This document shows, piece by piece, positions 17,401 through 26,305 of a DNA stretch of 36,446 bases (positions within the stretch are counted from its first letter, which is position 1; every line of letters begins with the position of its first letter). The notes under the pieces are model-generated. The model was given only the letters and a program-made list of their open reading frames with translations. It was not told the DNA's origin and searched no databases. The position numbers were made by a program, and so were the translations under genes. This stretch comes from Paenalcaligenes sp021793095 (GTDB taxonomy: Bacteria > Pseudomonadota > Gammaproteobacteria > Burkholderiales > Burkholderiaceae_B), in assembly GCA_027317645.1 (NCBI GenBank), contig DAHVQS010000015.1:1-36446 (forward strand), given 5' to 3'.

Positions 17401-18303
17401 ATGTGGTTTAAAAACCTTCGCGTCTTTCGATTGCACCCTGAATGGAACCTCAACACAGAGCAGGTGTTGCAGGCCCTTGATAAACAGCGTTTTCATTCAT
17501 TGGGCAGCCAAGATCAACACACTATCGGTTGGGTTGAGCCCGCTGCCGAATATGGGCTGGCCTTATCCATAGAGCATCAACTCTTATTGTGTGCCCAAAC
17601 CGAAAAAAAATTACTGCCTGCCTCTGTCATCAACCAAGCCGCTCGTGAGCGCGCCGTAGAAATAGAAAATGAACAAGGCTACCGTCCAGGACGCAAGCAG
17701 ATGCAAGAAATCAAAGAGGACGTCACTGCCATTCTTTTGCCTCGGGCTTTTTCCGTACAACGGCGCACACATGTTTGGATCGACCCTGTGAACCATTGGT
17801 TGGTTATTGATGCCGCAGCTCAAAACGTAGCGGACGAGATTCTAGCTCTATTGGGTGAAACCTTTACCCCTTTTCCTGCCTTGCCTGTGCAGACACAAAT
17901 CGCCCCATCCGGGCTCATGACACAGTGGCTAGTCGAATCATCTGACATCAGCCCTTTTCAAGTAGAACAAGACGCCGAACTACGCGCCAAACAAGATCAA
18001 CGCGCGGTCATCCGCTATGTGCGTCACGAGTTAGATCAAGCGCTCATCCAAGAACAAATTGCCCAGGGCATGTATTGCAGCCGCTTGGGCCTGAGCTGGG
18101 CGGATCGTATTGAGTTTTTGCTCAATGAAAACCTAGAGTTACGGCGTGTGGCTCCTCTGGAATTACTCACAGATGAGCAGTCTCAGGCTGAATACACCCC
18201 CGAAGAGGAACTCAGCGCGACATTTTTACTGATGTGCCGTGAGTATCATGCTCTGTTAACAGACTTATTGACAAAGTTGGGCGGTGAGCGTACCCAAGAA
18301 TAA
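17401..18303 (+). CDS. rdgC: recombination-associated protein RdgC
   Basis: 300 residues, the usual length. The N-terminus MWFKNLRVFRLHPEW matches the RdgC start (E. coli MLWFKNLMVYRL). Further matches are GWVEPAAEYG, EKKLLPASVINQA, IKEDVTAILLPRAFS, VWIDPVNHWLVID, GLMTQWLVES, LGLSWADRIEFLL and the ending LLTDLLTKLGGE. RdgC forms a DNA-encircling dimer that competes with RecA for DNA. The ATG at 17401 is set by homology, as the ribosome binding site is weak. It diverges from recA and converges with the Fnr-family gene with 4 bases between stops. Confidence 0.95.
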   Translation: MWFKNLRVFRLHPEWNLNTEQVLQALDKQRFHSLGSQDQHTIGWVEPAAEYGLALSIEHQLLLCAQTEKKLLPASVINQAARERAVEIENEQGYRPGRKQMQEIKEDVTAILLPRAFSVQRRTHVWIDPVNHWLVIDAAAQNVADEILALLGETFTPFPALPVQTQIAPSGLMTQWLVESSDISPFQVEQDAELRAKQDQRAVIRYVRHELDQALIQEQIAQGMYCSRLGLSWADRIEFLLNENLELRRVAPLELLTDEQSQAEYTPEEELSATFLLMCREYHALLTDLLTKLGGERTQE

Positions 18304-18307
18304 TAAA

Positions 18308-18985
18308 TCAGCGGTCATAGGTACATAGGCCGTCAACATCAATTAAAGTGAGCTGACGACCTTGTACCTGTATAAACCCCCGCTTGGATAAATCATGCAA
18401 AATTCTTGAAAAATGCTCTGGGGTCAAATTTAAAAACTGAGCAATGCTGGCTTTGGGCCTTTTGAGTTCACAAGAAGCCCCATTACGCAATGGAACGTGA
18501 CTCAGCAAATACATGAGTACCCGCTGTGTCCCAGACATAAAGCTTTGTGATTCGGCCGACAAATCACCAGTGAGCGCAAATAATCGCTTGGCCAACAAAC
18601 CCAAAACCTTTTCCAAAGCATGCCCGTGCTGCGTTAATACCTCAACAAAGGTGGCAAAAGGCACCACAGCCAGCACACAATCCGTCACAGCATAAGCATC
18701 CACGGGATAATTGTTTTGCATGAGCATATAAACCTCACCAAAACTGCCAGGACCTTGGAGCCCATAAATCACACGTTCACTGCCAGTTTGGGTTCTCAAG
18801 CCCAAACTCACCTCGCCGGATGCCAGCAAATAAAAATGGGTGGCTGGTTGCCCTTGGCTAAATAAAGGGGTGTCTTTTTTTACCGAGCGCAAAGAGCATT
18901 TATCAGCCAAAGCCACATGAGCCTCTTGAGGCCAATCAGCACAAAGCGCACTGTACTTAAGTAGCGATACCAATTCTTCGTACAT
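18308..18985 (-). CDS. Crp/Fnr-family transcription regulator
   Basis: 225 residues. The cyclic-nucleotide-type effector domain (FSQGQPATHFYLLASGEVSLGL, PGSFGEVYML), a long dimer helix and a winged-helix domain are present. The recognition helix reads LTPEHFSRILHDL with Glu190, Ser193 and Arg194, the E-xx-S-R pattern of FNR that reads TTGAT half-sites. The N-terminal Cys (15 and 30) do not fit the FNR iron-sulfur pattern, so it is more like DNR/DNR-type or redox-independent members. ATG 18985 has AGGAG 8 bases upstream; ATG 18991 is too close to it. It follows hemN by 22 bases. Confidence 0.88.
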   Translation of the reverse strand: MYEELVSLLKYSALCADWPQEAHVALADKCSLRSVKKDTPLFSQGQPATHFYLLASGEVSLGLRTQTGSERVIYGLQGPGSFGEVYMLMQNNYPVDAYAVTDCVLAVVPFATFVEVLTQHGHALEKVLGLLAKRLFALTGDLSAESQSFMSGTQRVLMYLLSHVPLRNGASCELKRPKASIAQFLNLTPEHFSRILHDLSKRGFIQVQGRQLTLIDVDGLCTYDR

Positions 18986-19007
18986 AAGCATGACTCCTAA
19001 AAAGCGA

Positions 19008-20429
19008 TCAAATGATGCGCGAATAGGTGGCCTGTGTGCGCTGGGCAAGATAGGCATCAAAAATCATGCTGACTGCGCGAACAAAAAGGCGACCTTTGAG
19101 GGTAACTTGTATTTGATGCTCATCTATAGTGATAAAGTTTTTTTCTTGAAAAGGGCTTAGCTCATCTAGCTCTGCAGCGAAATACTCTTGGAAATCAATG
19201 CCATATTGCTGTTCGTAGGTGGAAAACACAACCGGCATACTGCACATCAAGCGCATAATGATATCCGCACGAAGCGCATCATCTTGGTTCATAACAATGC
19301 CACGCTGTGTAGGCAATACACCATCGTCAATGCATTGGTAGTAACTTTTTAGCGAACGGTTATTTTGTGCATGGGTATTTTGCACCTTGCCAATGGCTGA
19401 TACCCCCAGACCCACTAAGTCATGATCTGCTCGTGTGGTGTAGCCCTGGAAATTACGCTGCAAACTGCCATCCAGTTGGGCTTGATTTAATTCGTCAGTA
19501 GGCAAAGAAAAATGATCCAAGCCAATATATACATACCCCGCCTCTACTAGCGCGCGGGCGGCCAGTAAAAACAAATCAAGACGCTCATGCGGGCTGGGCA
19601 GATCCTCTGCTTTGATCAAGCGCTGTGCTTTGAAACGCTCGGGCAAATGGGCATAGTTGTACAATGCAATGCGTTCGGGACGCAGTTGCAGCAGCAAACG
19701 AACGGTTTCCTCAAAACTCGAAATGTTTTGCTTGGGGAGCCCATAGATCAGATCCGTATTGATTGAATCAAAGCCCGCAGCCCGAGCAGCAAAGACCACC
19801 TGTTCGACTTGCTCATAAGGCTGAATACGGTTGACGGCCTGCTGAACGCTTGGGTTAAAATCCTGTACGCCAAAACTGCAGCGATTAAAACCATAGCCGG
19901 CGAGATTTGACAACGTATCTGCATTCACCGTACGCGGGTCAATCTCAATGCTCAGCTCGGCATCGGGCATAAATTGAAATCTTTGCTGTAGCCCGGTCAT
20001 GAGCATTTTTTGCTCATCGGGATCCAAAAAGGTCGGGGTCCCCCCACCAAAGTGCAGCTGCCCTAGTTGGGTGGCCTGACCCAAATAAGGCAACACCATA
20101 TCTGCTTCTTTGAGCACATACTGAACGTATTCGGACGAACGTGTATGATCTTGGGTAATTATTTTGTTACATGCGCAAAAATAGCATAATGAAGCACAGA
20201 ATGGCAGGTGCACGTACAATGATAGCGGGCTGGCCTGCCCACCCAATGTTGCCCGCTGCTGTAGCGCACGGATGTATTCATCGGGTGCAAACGGCTCGTG
20301 AAACCTATCGGCAGTGGGATATGAGGTATAGCGCGGCCCCGAGCGGTCAAAACGCTCGATTAACGGGCGGGAAAAACTCAATTCCTGTAACGATTGCTGG
20401 GTGACGTCCTCGGTCTTGTTAGGCTGCAT
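19008..20429 (-). CDS. hemN: oxygen-independent coproporphyrinogen III oxidase
   Basis: 473 residues. The radical-SAM motif is Cys78-x3-Cys82-x2-Cys85 with Cys87 in FCASLCYFCACNKI, exactly the HemN form. Other family marks are RYTSYPTADRFHE, LHFGGGTPTFL, IEIDPRTV, NRCSFGVQDFNPSVQQAVNRIQ, INTDLIYGLPKQ and DHFSLPTDEL. It converts coproporphyrinogen III to protoporphyrinogen IX without oxygen. It is co-directional with the Fnr-family gene. Its promoter carries a perfect FNR-type site. The ribosome binding site before ATG 20427-20429 is weak and distant. Confidence 0.97.
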   Translation of the reverse strand: MQPNKTEDVTQQSLQELSFSRPLIERFDRSGPRYTSYPTADRFHEPFAPDEYIRALQQRATLGGQASPLSLYVHLPFCASLCYFCACNKIITQDHTRSSEYVQYVLKEADMVLPYLGQATQLGQLHFGGGTPTFLDPDEQKMLMTGLQQRFQFMPDAELSIEIDPRTVNADTLSNLAGYGFNRCSFGVQDFNPSVQQAVNRIQPYEQVEQVVFAARAAGFDSINTDLIYGLPKQNISSFEETVRLLLQLRPERIALYNYAHLPERFKAQRLIKAEDLPSPHERLDLFLLAARALVEAGYVYIGLDHFSLPTDELNQAQLDGSLQRNFQGYTTRADHDLVGLGVSAIGKVQNTHAQNNRSLKSYYQCIDDGVLPTQRGIVMNQDDALRADIIMRLMCSMPVVFSTYEQQYGIDFQEYFAAELDELSPFQEKNFITIDEHQIQVTLKGRLFVRAVSMIFDAYLAQRTQATYSRII

Positions 20430-20490
20430 AATTAATGATTGACCTTACGGTTTGGTAATAAAAAAGCAAACAAATCAAGCTATTCTATCA

Positions 20491-20532
20491 ATTATGGTTG
20501 GCTACAATCCCACTGTCGTTGATTTCTATCAA
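20491..20532 (-). promoter_or_regulatory. FNR-type site and class II promoter of hemN
   Basis: TTGAT-TTCT-ATCAA at 20519-20532 is a perfect FNR/DNR palindrome. On the hemN strand a -10 element CATAAT lies at 20496-20491, giving a start point near 20484. The palindrome centre is then at -41.5, the exact class II FNR position. There is no good -35, as expected for an activated promoter. In the mrp direction no -10 fits the same spacing. Confidence 0.8.
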
Positions 20533-20642
20533 TTAAGCACTGATTATCTAAAAAAAGGAAAACTCTTGTCTGTATTTGCGGGATCCCGAGCAAATTATCG
20601 TATTATTAAAGGCTATTTGAATTACTACGGTTGTCTGGTTTA

Positions 20643-23567
20643 ATGTATTTGGTCCTGATTCTTGTCTTGCCATTTATTGGCAGTCTGATCTCAGCTTTTT
20701 TGCCCGCATCGCAACGCGTTTTACAAACCAGCGTGGCCGTAGTTGTCGCGACCTTGTGCACAGTCTGCACATTATTCTATTTGCCCAGCTTCCTCTCGGG
20801 CGAGATCCCTGTGGCCACCGCACAGTGGATCCCGGCACATGATTTAAATTTTTCATTACGGCTGGATGGTTTTGCTTGGCTATTTAGCATGATTATCAGC
20901 GTGATGGGCGCTTTTATTGCGCTGTATGCGCATTATTACCTCTCGCCCAAAGACCCCATCCGCCGTTTTTATGTGTTTCTGCAAATTTTCATGGGCTCCA
21001 TGCTGGGCGTGGTCCTCTCAGGCAACCTAATACAGCTCGTCATTTTTTGGGAGCTCACTAGCCTGTCATCCTTCATGCTGATTGCGTACTGGTACCATCG
21101 ACGCGATGCGCGCCGTGGTGCGCGGATGTCTTTGATCATTACGGGGGGTGGCGGGCTTGCGCTCTTGGCGGCGATGTTAATGGTGGGCCAAATTGTCGGT
21201 TCCTTCGATTTGCAGGCTGTACTGGATTCAGGCGACACCATCCGCAATCATCCCTGGTACCGCATTTTAATTGTGCTCTTTGCCTTAGGGACGCTGACCA
21301 AAAGCGCCCAATTTCCTTTCCATATCTGGTTGCCACGCGCCATGGCGGCCCCCACCCCAGTATCTGCCTATTTGCATTCAGCCACCATGGTCAAGGCAGG
21401 GGTGTTTTTAATGGCCCGCTTTTGGCCCGCATTGGCAGGGACCCCAGAATGGCTATGGATTTTTGGCACAGCCGGCCTGATTACATTGACCTTGGGCGCT
21501 TATGTCGCCACCTTTCAACGTGATATGAAAGGAGTGCTCGCATACTCTACCGTGAGTCACCTGGGTTTGATTACTTTATTACTAGGGCTCAATACACCGC
21601 TGGCCTTAGTCGCAGGGGTTTTTCACATCATCAACCACGCAACCTTCAAAGCCTCACTCTTTATGGCGGCAGGCGTGGTTGATCACGAGACAGGCACACG
21701 CAATTTAAATCGTCTTTCTGGTTTACGTCATGTCATGCCCATCACGGCGACACTGGCGACTATTGCTGCGGCGGCAATGGCTGGGGTGCCCTTGCTGAAT
21801 GGCTTTATCTCAAAAGAAATGTTCTTTGAGCAAACGATCGCAGCCACCCATGGGCAATGGGATCATTATTTATTACCCGCCTTTGCGGTCATCGCCGGCA
21901 CCTTCAGTGTGGCCTATTCACTCAGGCTGATCATGCAAGTGTTTTTTGGCCCACTCAAAACGCATGAACTGCCACGTCAGCCCCACGAGCCCCCAATGCT
22001 CATGCTGATCCCCAGCATGATTTTGGTCGTGCTATGCCTGGTGATCGGTGTTTTTCCCAATGAAACGGTCAAGCCTTTCCTCTATCACACGGTTGCATCT
22101 ATCCTCGGGCAACAAACCCCGAGCTATAGCATTGCTATCTGGCATGGATTTAATTTTCCACTCTTAATGAGCATTTTGGCCATTTTAGGTGGCATCTTGG
22201 TGATTTACATTTTGCAGCGCAGTGTGGCGGGTCGAGTCAACCGCGCACCCATCATTGCCCGCTTTAATGGCCGACGAATTTTCGAAGCTATTGTCTATTG
22301 GGTGGAGGGAATGGCGGAACAGCTGCTGCAGTATCTCTATACCAACCGACTGCAGCCCCAGGTCTTTCTAATTGTCTGCTTGGCTATTTTGGCCGCAGCC
22401 TTGCCCGTATGGATGGGTCAATGGATATGGCCCAAAGCCTGGCAGCAATTTGATGTGTTATTTCTCTTGTTATGGATTGTTGGGGCCGCCAGTGCCATCG
22501 GAGTTGCTTATTTTGCTAAATTTCACCGCCCCGCCGCATTGCTATTATCAGGAGCGGCCGGCTTGGTCACCAGCATTACTTTTGCCTGGCTCTCTTCGCC
22601 CGACCTCGCTCTCACACAGCTCACCGTTGAAGTGGTCACTGTGGTACTCATTTTATTAGGGCTGCGCTGGCTGCCCAATCCACAGCCTGAGTACCCCGAG
22701 GGAATACCTCTCAAAAAACGTTTACGTCGGCGCCGCGATTTGATTTTGGCCATCATCTCGGGGGCCTGCATGTCCTTACTCGCCTACAGCATGATGAATC
22801 GCCCACATCCCGGCGGCGTGAGTAGCTTTATGGTAGAAAATGCCCTGGCCCTGGCGGGAGGATCCAACGTCGTTAATGTGATTTTGGTGGATTTCCGTGG
22901 TTTTGATACCTTTGGGGAAATTACGGTGCTGGGTATTGTGGCATTGAGCGTTTACGCGCTGCTGCGACGTTTCCGCCCACCAGTTGAAACGGTAGCCATT
23001 CCACTGGCACGCCGCCAGCGACAACCCAATTTATTGCAAACCGTATTTGAGGAACCCGATCCAGCGGCCCCTTTACCCGAAGGGGTGATGAAATTCCCCG
23101 CTCTGCTGGTCCGTCTGCTGATGCCTATCGCGGTATTAATGTCTATTTACTTTTTATTGCGTGGGCACAACCTGCCTGGCGGTGGTTTTGTCGGCGGCTT
23201 GATCATGGCAACTGCCATTATCTTGCAATATATCGTGAGCGGTGTGGTTTGGGTTGAGCACCGCCCACTGATCCACCCAAAAATTTGGATCGCGCTGGGC
23301 ATGCTCACCGCTGGGGGATCCGCGCTGGTTGTTTGGCGTTATGCAGAACCCTTTTTAACTGCTCATGAGTGGAGCGTACACTTACCATTCGTGGGTGAAG
23401 TACATTTATCTAGCGCTTTATTTTTTGATCTGGGCGTTTATATGTTGGTGGTCGGCTCGGCGGTGTTGATGCTCGTTGCATTAGCGCACCAATCTTTACG
23501 TTTTTACCGCAAACTGCCCCACGTCCATCATTTATTACTCAAGAAAAAGGCATCACCATGGAATTAG
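20643..23567 (+). CDS. mrpA: Mrp-type Na+/H+ antiporter subunit A fused to subunit B
   Basis: 974 residues. The N-terminal two thirds are a NuoL-like antiporter module with many helices. Glu137 in VIFWELTSLSSFMLIAYW is the conserved carboxylate of MrpA. LPRAMAAPTPVSAYLHSATMVKAG and LNGFISKEMFFEQ are further marks. The last 160 residues are an MrpB domain (MPIAVLMSIYFLLRGHNLPGG, GGLIMATAIILQYIVSG), so A and B are fused as in PhaAB of rhizobia. I chose ATG 20643; TTG 20631 is in frame but less family-like. The ribosome binding site is unclear. It overlaps mrpC by 10 bases. Confidence 0.93.
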   Translation: MYLVLILVLPFIGSLISAFLPASQRVLQTSVAVVVATLCTVCTLFYLPSFLSGEIPVATAQWIPAHDLNFSLRLDGFAWLFSMIISVMGAFIALYAHYYLSPKDPIRRFYVFLQIFMGSMLGVVLSGNLIQLVIFWELTSLSSFMLIAYWYHRRDARRGARMSLIITGGGGLALLAAMLMVGQIVGSFDLQAVLDSGDTIRNHPWYRILIVLFALGTLTKSAQFPFHIWLPRAMAAPTPVSAYLHSATMVKAGVFLMARFWPALAGTPEWLWIFGTAGLITLTLGAYVATFQRDMKGVLAYSTVSHLGLITLLLGLNTPLALVAGVFHIINHATFKASLFMAAGVVDHETGTRNLNRLSGLRHVMPITATLATIAAAAMAGVPLLNGFISKEMFFEQTIAATHGQWDHYLLPAFAVIAGTFSVAYSLRLIMQVFFGPLKTHELPRQPHEPPMLMLIPSMILVVLCLVIGVFPNETVKPFLYHTVASILGQQTPSYSIAIWHGFNFPLLMSILAILGGILVIYILQRSVAGRVNRAPIIARFNGRRIFEAIVYWVEGMAEQLLQYLYTNRLQPQVFLIVCLAILAAALPVWMGQWIWPKAWQQFDVLFLLLWIVGAASAIGVAYFAKFHRPAALLLSGAAGLVTSITFAWLSSPDLALTQLTVEVVTVVLILLGLRWLPNPQPEYPEGIPLKKRLRRRRDLILAIISGACMSLLAYSMMNRPHPGGVSSFMVENALALAGGSNVVNVILVDFRGFDTFGEITVLGIVALSVYALLRRFRPPVETVAIPLARRQRQPNLLQTVFEEPDPAAPLPEGVMKFPALLVRLLMPIAVLMSIYFLLRGHNLPGGGFVGGLIMATAIILQYIVSGVVWVEHRPLIHPKIWIALGMLTAGGSALVVWRYAEPFLTAHEWSVHLPFVGEVHLSSALFFDLGVYMLVVGSAVLMLVALAHQSLRFYRKLPHVHHLLLKKKASPWN

Positions 23568-23905
23568 TTTTGTCTATCGGCATAGGTATTTTGGTTGCCG
23601 CTGGCGTTTGGCTCGTGCTGCGCCAACGGACATTTCAATTCATCATGGGTTTGTCTTTACTTTCTTATGCCGTCAATCTTTTTATCTTTTCAATGGGTCG
23701 CCTCCAGGTAGGCAAAGCCCCACTGGTTTCTGACGAGACACTGGCTGATCCCAGTCTCTATGCTGACCCCGTCCCCCAAGCCTTGGTATTAACAGCCATT
23801 GTCATTGGGTTTGCGACCACCGCACTCTTTTTAGTGGTTTTACTGGCCAACAGGGGGTTTTCTGGCACTGACCATGTCGATGGGCGTGAGGAGAGCCAAG
23901 AGTGA
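23558..23905 (+). CDS. mrpC: Mrp Na+/H+ antiporter subunit C
   Basis: 115 residues, three helices, NuoK-like. Marks are FQFIMGLSLLSYAVNLFIF and DPVPQALVLTAIVIGFATTALFLVVLL, which contain the MrpC core. It is part of the membrane complex that exchanges Na+ for H+. The start overlaps mrpA by 10 bases, and the stop overlaps the next GTG start. Length is normal. Confidence 0.95.
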   Translation: MELVLSIGIGILVAAGVWLVLRQRTFQFIMGLSLLSYAVNLFIFSMGRLQVGKAPLVSDETLADPSLYADPVPQALVLTAIVIGFATTALFLVVLLANRGFSGTDHVDGREESQE

Positions 23906-25500
23906 AGCAAATGCTGTTCGCCAATCTGCCCATCTTGCCCATTGCCATCCCCCTACTAACGGCGGGGCTCATGCTGCTCTTTAATGAGCAGCAGCGACGT
24001 GCCAAAACCATCTTAGGACTGATGTCCTTTGCCAGCCTTATTTGGGTTTCTTTGCTGCTAATCCAGCTCACTGATGGTGCCATGAACAGCGACTGGGTGA
24101 ATAAGGTGGGGGTATACCTGCTGGGTAATTGGCCGGCGCCCTTTAGCATCGTCATCGTCGTCGATCGCCTGGCGGCAATGATGCTGCTCTTGACCTCAAT
24201 ACTGGCCACCTTTACTTGGTTATACGGCACCTCGCGCTGGGATCGACGGGGCGTGCACTTTCACCCCCTCTTTCAGCTGATCGTGATGGGCCTAAACGGT
24301 TCTTTTTTGACCGGCGATTTATTTAACCTCTTTGTGTTTTTTGAGGTCTTCTTGGCGGCCTCCTATGGGCTAATGCTCCATGGCTCAGGAAAAGAGCGCG
24401 TCGCCTACGGGATGCATTACATCGCCGTCAATCTGCTGTCCTCTTTCTTGTTACTGATCGCCATCGCACTTATTTATGGCCTGACCGGCAGTCTAAATAT
24501 GGCTGAAATAGCGGCGCACGCCGCCATCCTCAAAGGTGCCGATCGCAGTCTCTTTGAGTTAGCCGCAGCAGTTTTAGGCGTCGCCTTTTTAATTAAGGCA
24601 GCGGCATGGCCTCTAAACTTTTGGTTGATCGGTGCGTATTCCAATGCTAGTGCCCCTGTCGCTGGATTATTCTCTATCATGACCAAAGTTGGGGTTTATG
24701 CCCTTTTGCGCATCGGTTCATTGCTCGAGCCTTCGGGCGCGCCTGCAGCATTTGGAGGCGAATGGATGTTCCCAGTGGGCATCGTCACCTTGGTATTTGG
24801 CACTATTGGGATGCTGGCCACCCACCAACCCGAACGTTTGGCCAGTTATTGTATTGTGATTTCTTCAGGCACTCTTTTGGCTGCTCTGGGCATGCCTGGG
24901 GTCATCCTCACGGCGCCTGCATTATATTATTTATTAAGTTCGGTATTGGCTGTCGGTGCTTTTTTCTTATTACTTGAAATGATCAACCGCTTACAGCCCT
25001 TTGGATCCGAGCTATTGGCCGTCAGCGAAGATGCTTTTGATCTGCGTGACCTCGGTGATGAAGAAGGGTTGGAAGATACAGTAGGGATTCCTTTCCCCAT
25101 TCCTATGGTATTTTTAGGTATGGCATTCTTTGCCTGCGCCTTGCTGATTATTGGCCTGCCTCCTCTATCAGGTTTTGTTGCCAAATTTAGCCTATTGTCC
25201 GCGGCATTATTTAGCTCTGGGGCAACCAGCAGTGCCTGGGTACTGACAGGCGTCGTTTTATTATCCGGCTTTGCTGGGATTATGGCCTTTTCGCGTATGG
25301 GCATTCACCTTTTTTGGGCAGTACAAGAAACCGAATTGCCGGCCTTGCGTTTTACTGAGGTACTGCCGGTATTAGCATTACTGACCTTTTGTGCTGCCTT
25401 GGCCATTTGGGCTGGCCCAGTCAGCAATTACCTCGAACAAACCGCCCATTATTTAGGGCAGCCCAATCTTTACATCGATGCAGTATTATCGCAGGATTAA
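23902..25500 (+). CDS. mrpD: Mrp Na+/H+ antiporter subunit D
   Basis: 532 residues, NuoN/NuoM-like with about fourteen helices. Glu148 in LFNLFVFFEVFLAASYGLML is the conserved acidic residue of MrpD. KAAAWPLNFWLIGAYSNASAPVAG and LSGFVAKFSLL are also typical. The start is GTG 23902, forming GTGA with the mrpC stop and having GAGGAG 8 bases upstream; ATG 23911 is a weaker alternative. An acidic loop (EDAFDLRDLGDEEGLEDT) interrupts the later helices. Confidence 0.95.
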   Translation: MKQMLFANLPILPIAIPLLTAGLMLLFNEQQRRAKTILGLMSFASLIWVSLLLIQLTDGAMNSDWVNKVGVYLLGNWPAPFSIVIVVDRLAAMMLLLTSILATFTWLYGTSRWDRRGVHFHPLFQLIVMGLNGSFLTGDLFNLFVFFEVFLAASYGLMLHGSGKERVAYGMHYIAVNLLSSFLLLIAIALIYGLTGSLNMAEIAAHAAILKGADRSLFELAAAVLGVAFLIKAAAWPLNFWLIGAYSNASAPVAGLFSIMTKVGVYALLRIGSLLEPSGAPAAFGGEWMFPVGIVTLVFGTIGMLATHQPERLASYCIVISSGTLLAALGMPGVILTAPALYYLLSSVLAVGAFFLLLEMINRLQPFGSELLAVSEDAFDLRDLGDEEGLEDTVGIPFPIPMVFLGMAFFACALLIIGLPPLSGFVAKFSLLSAALFSSGATSSAWVLTGVVLLSGFAGIMAFSRMGIHLFWAVQETELPALRFTEVLPVLALLTFCAALAIWAGPVSNYLEQTAHYLGQPNLYIDAVLSQD

Positions 25501-25526
25501 CCTAGGGCCAACCACCATCCATAGCT

Positions 25527-26027
25527 ATGAAACGATCTTTGCTCCAGCGCCTTAACTTTCTAAACTTGCCCATCCTACTCTTTATCTTGTGGATGTTGTT
25601 GCAAGAGCATTGGACGATTGGCCAAATCGTCTTGGGTGCTTTTTTGAGTATCGCTATCAGCATTGCCGCTTGGCCCTTTCGGCCCATCCGAGCCACCCTG
25701 CAACACCCCTTGATTGCGCTGCGTTTAATTTGGCATGTGGCCGTTGATATTGCCAAGTCTAATTATGATGTAGGACGGATTGTATGGCGTGGTCAAAAGG
25801 CCAAAGCAACCCCCGGGTTTTTAGATATTCCGCTGCGCATCCGTGACCCGCATGGGTTGGCTGCGTTGGCTTGCATCATTACTTATACACCGGGTACGGT
25901 CTGGGCAGGCTACGTAGAAGAATCCAATTTACTCACTTTACACATCCTCGATCTTAAGGATGAGCAGTTTTGGCTCGATGTCATCCAAAAGAGATATCAA
26001 GAACCACTCATTGAGATTTTTGAATGA
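25527..26027 (+). CDS. mrpE: Mrp Na+/H+ antiporter subunit E
   Basis: 166 residues. Two N-terminal helices (LPILLFILWMLLQEHWTIGQIVLGAFLS region) and the MrpE core VAVDIAKSNYDVGRIVWRG, then CIITYTPGTVWAG, are present. It starts 26 bases after mrpD and its stop overlaps the mrpF start as ATGA. MrpE is required for full antiporter activity in other species. Confidence 0.93.
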   Translation: MKRSLLQRLNFLNLPILLFILWMLLQEHWTIGQIVLGAFLSIAISIAAWPFRPIRATLQHPLIALRLIWHVAVDIAKSNYDVGRIVWRGQKAKATPGFLDIPLRIRDPHGLAALACIITYTPGTVWAGYVEESNLLTLHILDLKDEQFWLDVIQKRYQEPLIEIFE

Positions 26028-26305
26028 ATAGTATTATTCTTTGGGCGAGCTCTTTTGCGCTGCTGTGCTTTAGTCTGGGCATGCTTATCGCCTGCTATCG
26101 GCTTTGGACGGGCCCAACCGCGGCCGATCGTGTATTAGCACTCGATGCTATGTATAACAACGGCCTGCAGGCGCTCCTCGCCTTAGGTTTACAAGTACAT
26201 GCTGAATTTTATTTTGATATGGCGCTCATGATTGCACTATTTGGTTTTGTAGGTTCGGCTGCAATGGCCAAATTTCTCTTGCGCGCTGAGGTGATCGAAC
26301 CATGA
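26024..26305 (+). CDS. mrpF: Mrp Na+/H+ antiporter subunit F
   Basis: 93 residues, three helices. The conserved GPTAADRVLALD motif follows the first helix, then DMALMIALFGFVGSAAMAKFL. It is ATGA-coupled to both mrpE and mrpG. Length and order are as in known seven-subunit operons. Confidence 0.94.
   Translation: MNSIILWASSFALLCFSLGMLIACYRLWTGPTAADRVLALDAMYNNGLQALLALGLQVHAEFYFDMALMIALFGFVGSAAMAKFLLRAEVIEP

Noticed and set aside
20579..20588. Ten-base palindrome CGGGATCCCG ahead of mrpA
   Set aside because: Too short to call an operator or terminator; no T run and no second copy noticed.
20452..20643. Small plus-strand ORF whose stop overlaps the mrpA ATG
   Set aside because: It starts with TTG, has no ribosome binding site, and the FNR site with the hemN promoter lies inside it. 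Leader-peptide coupling to mrpA is possible but unsupported.
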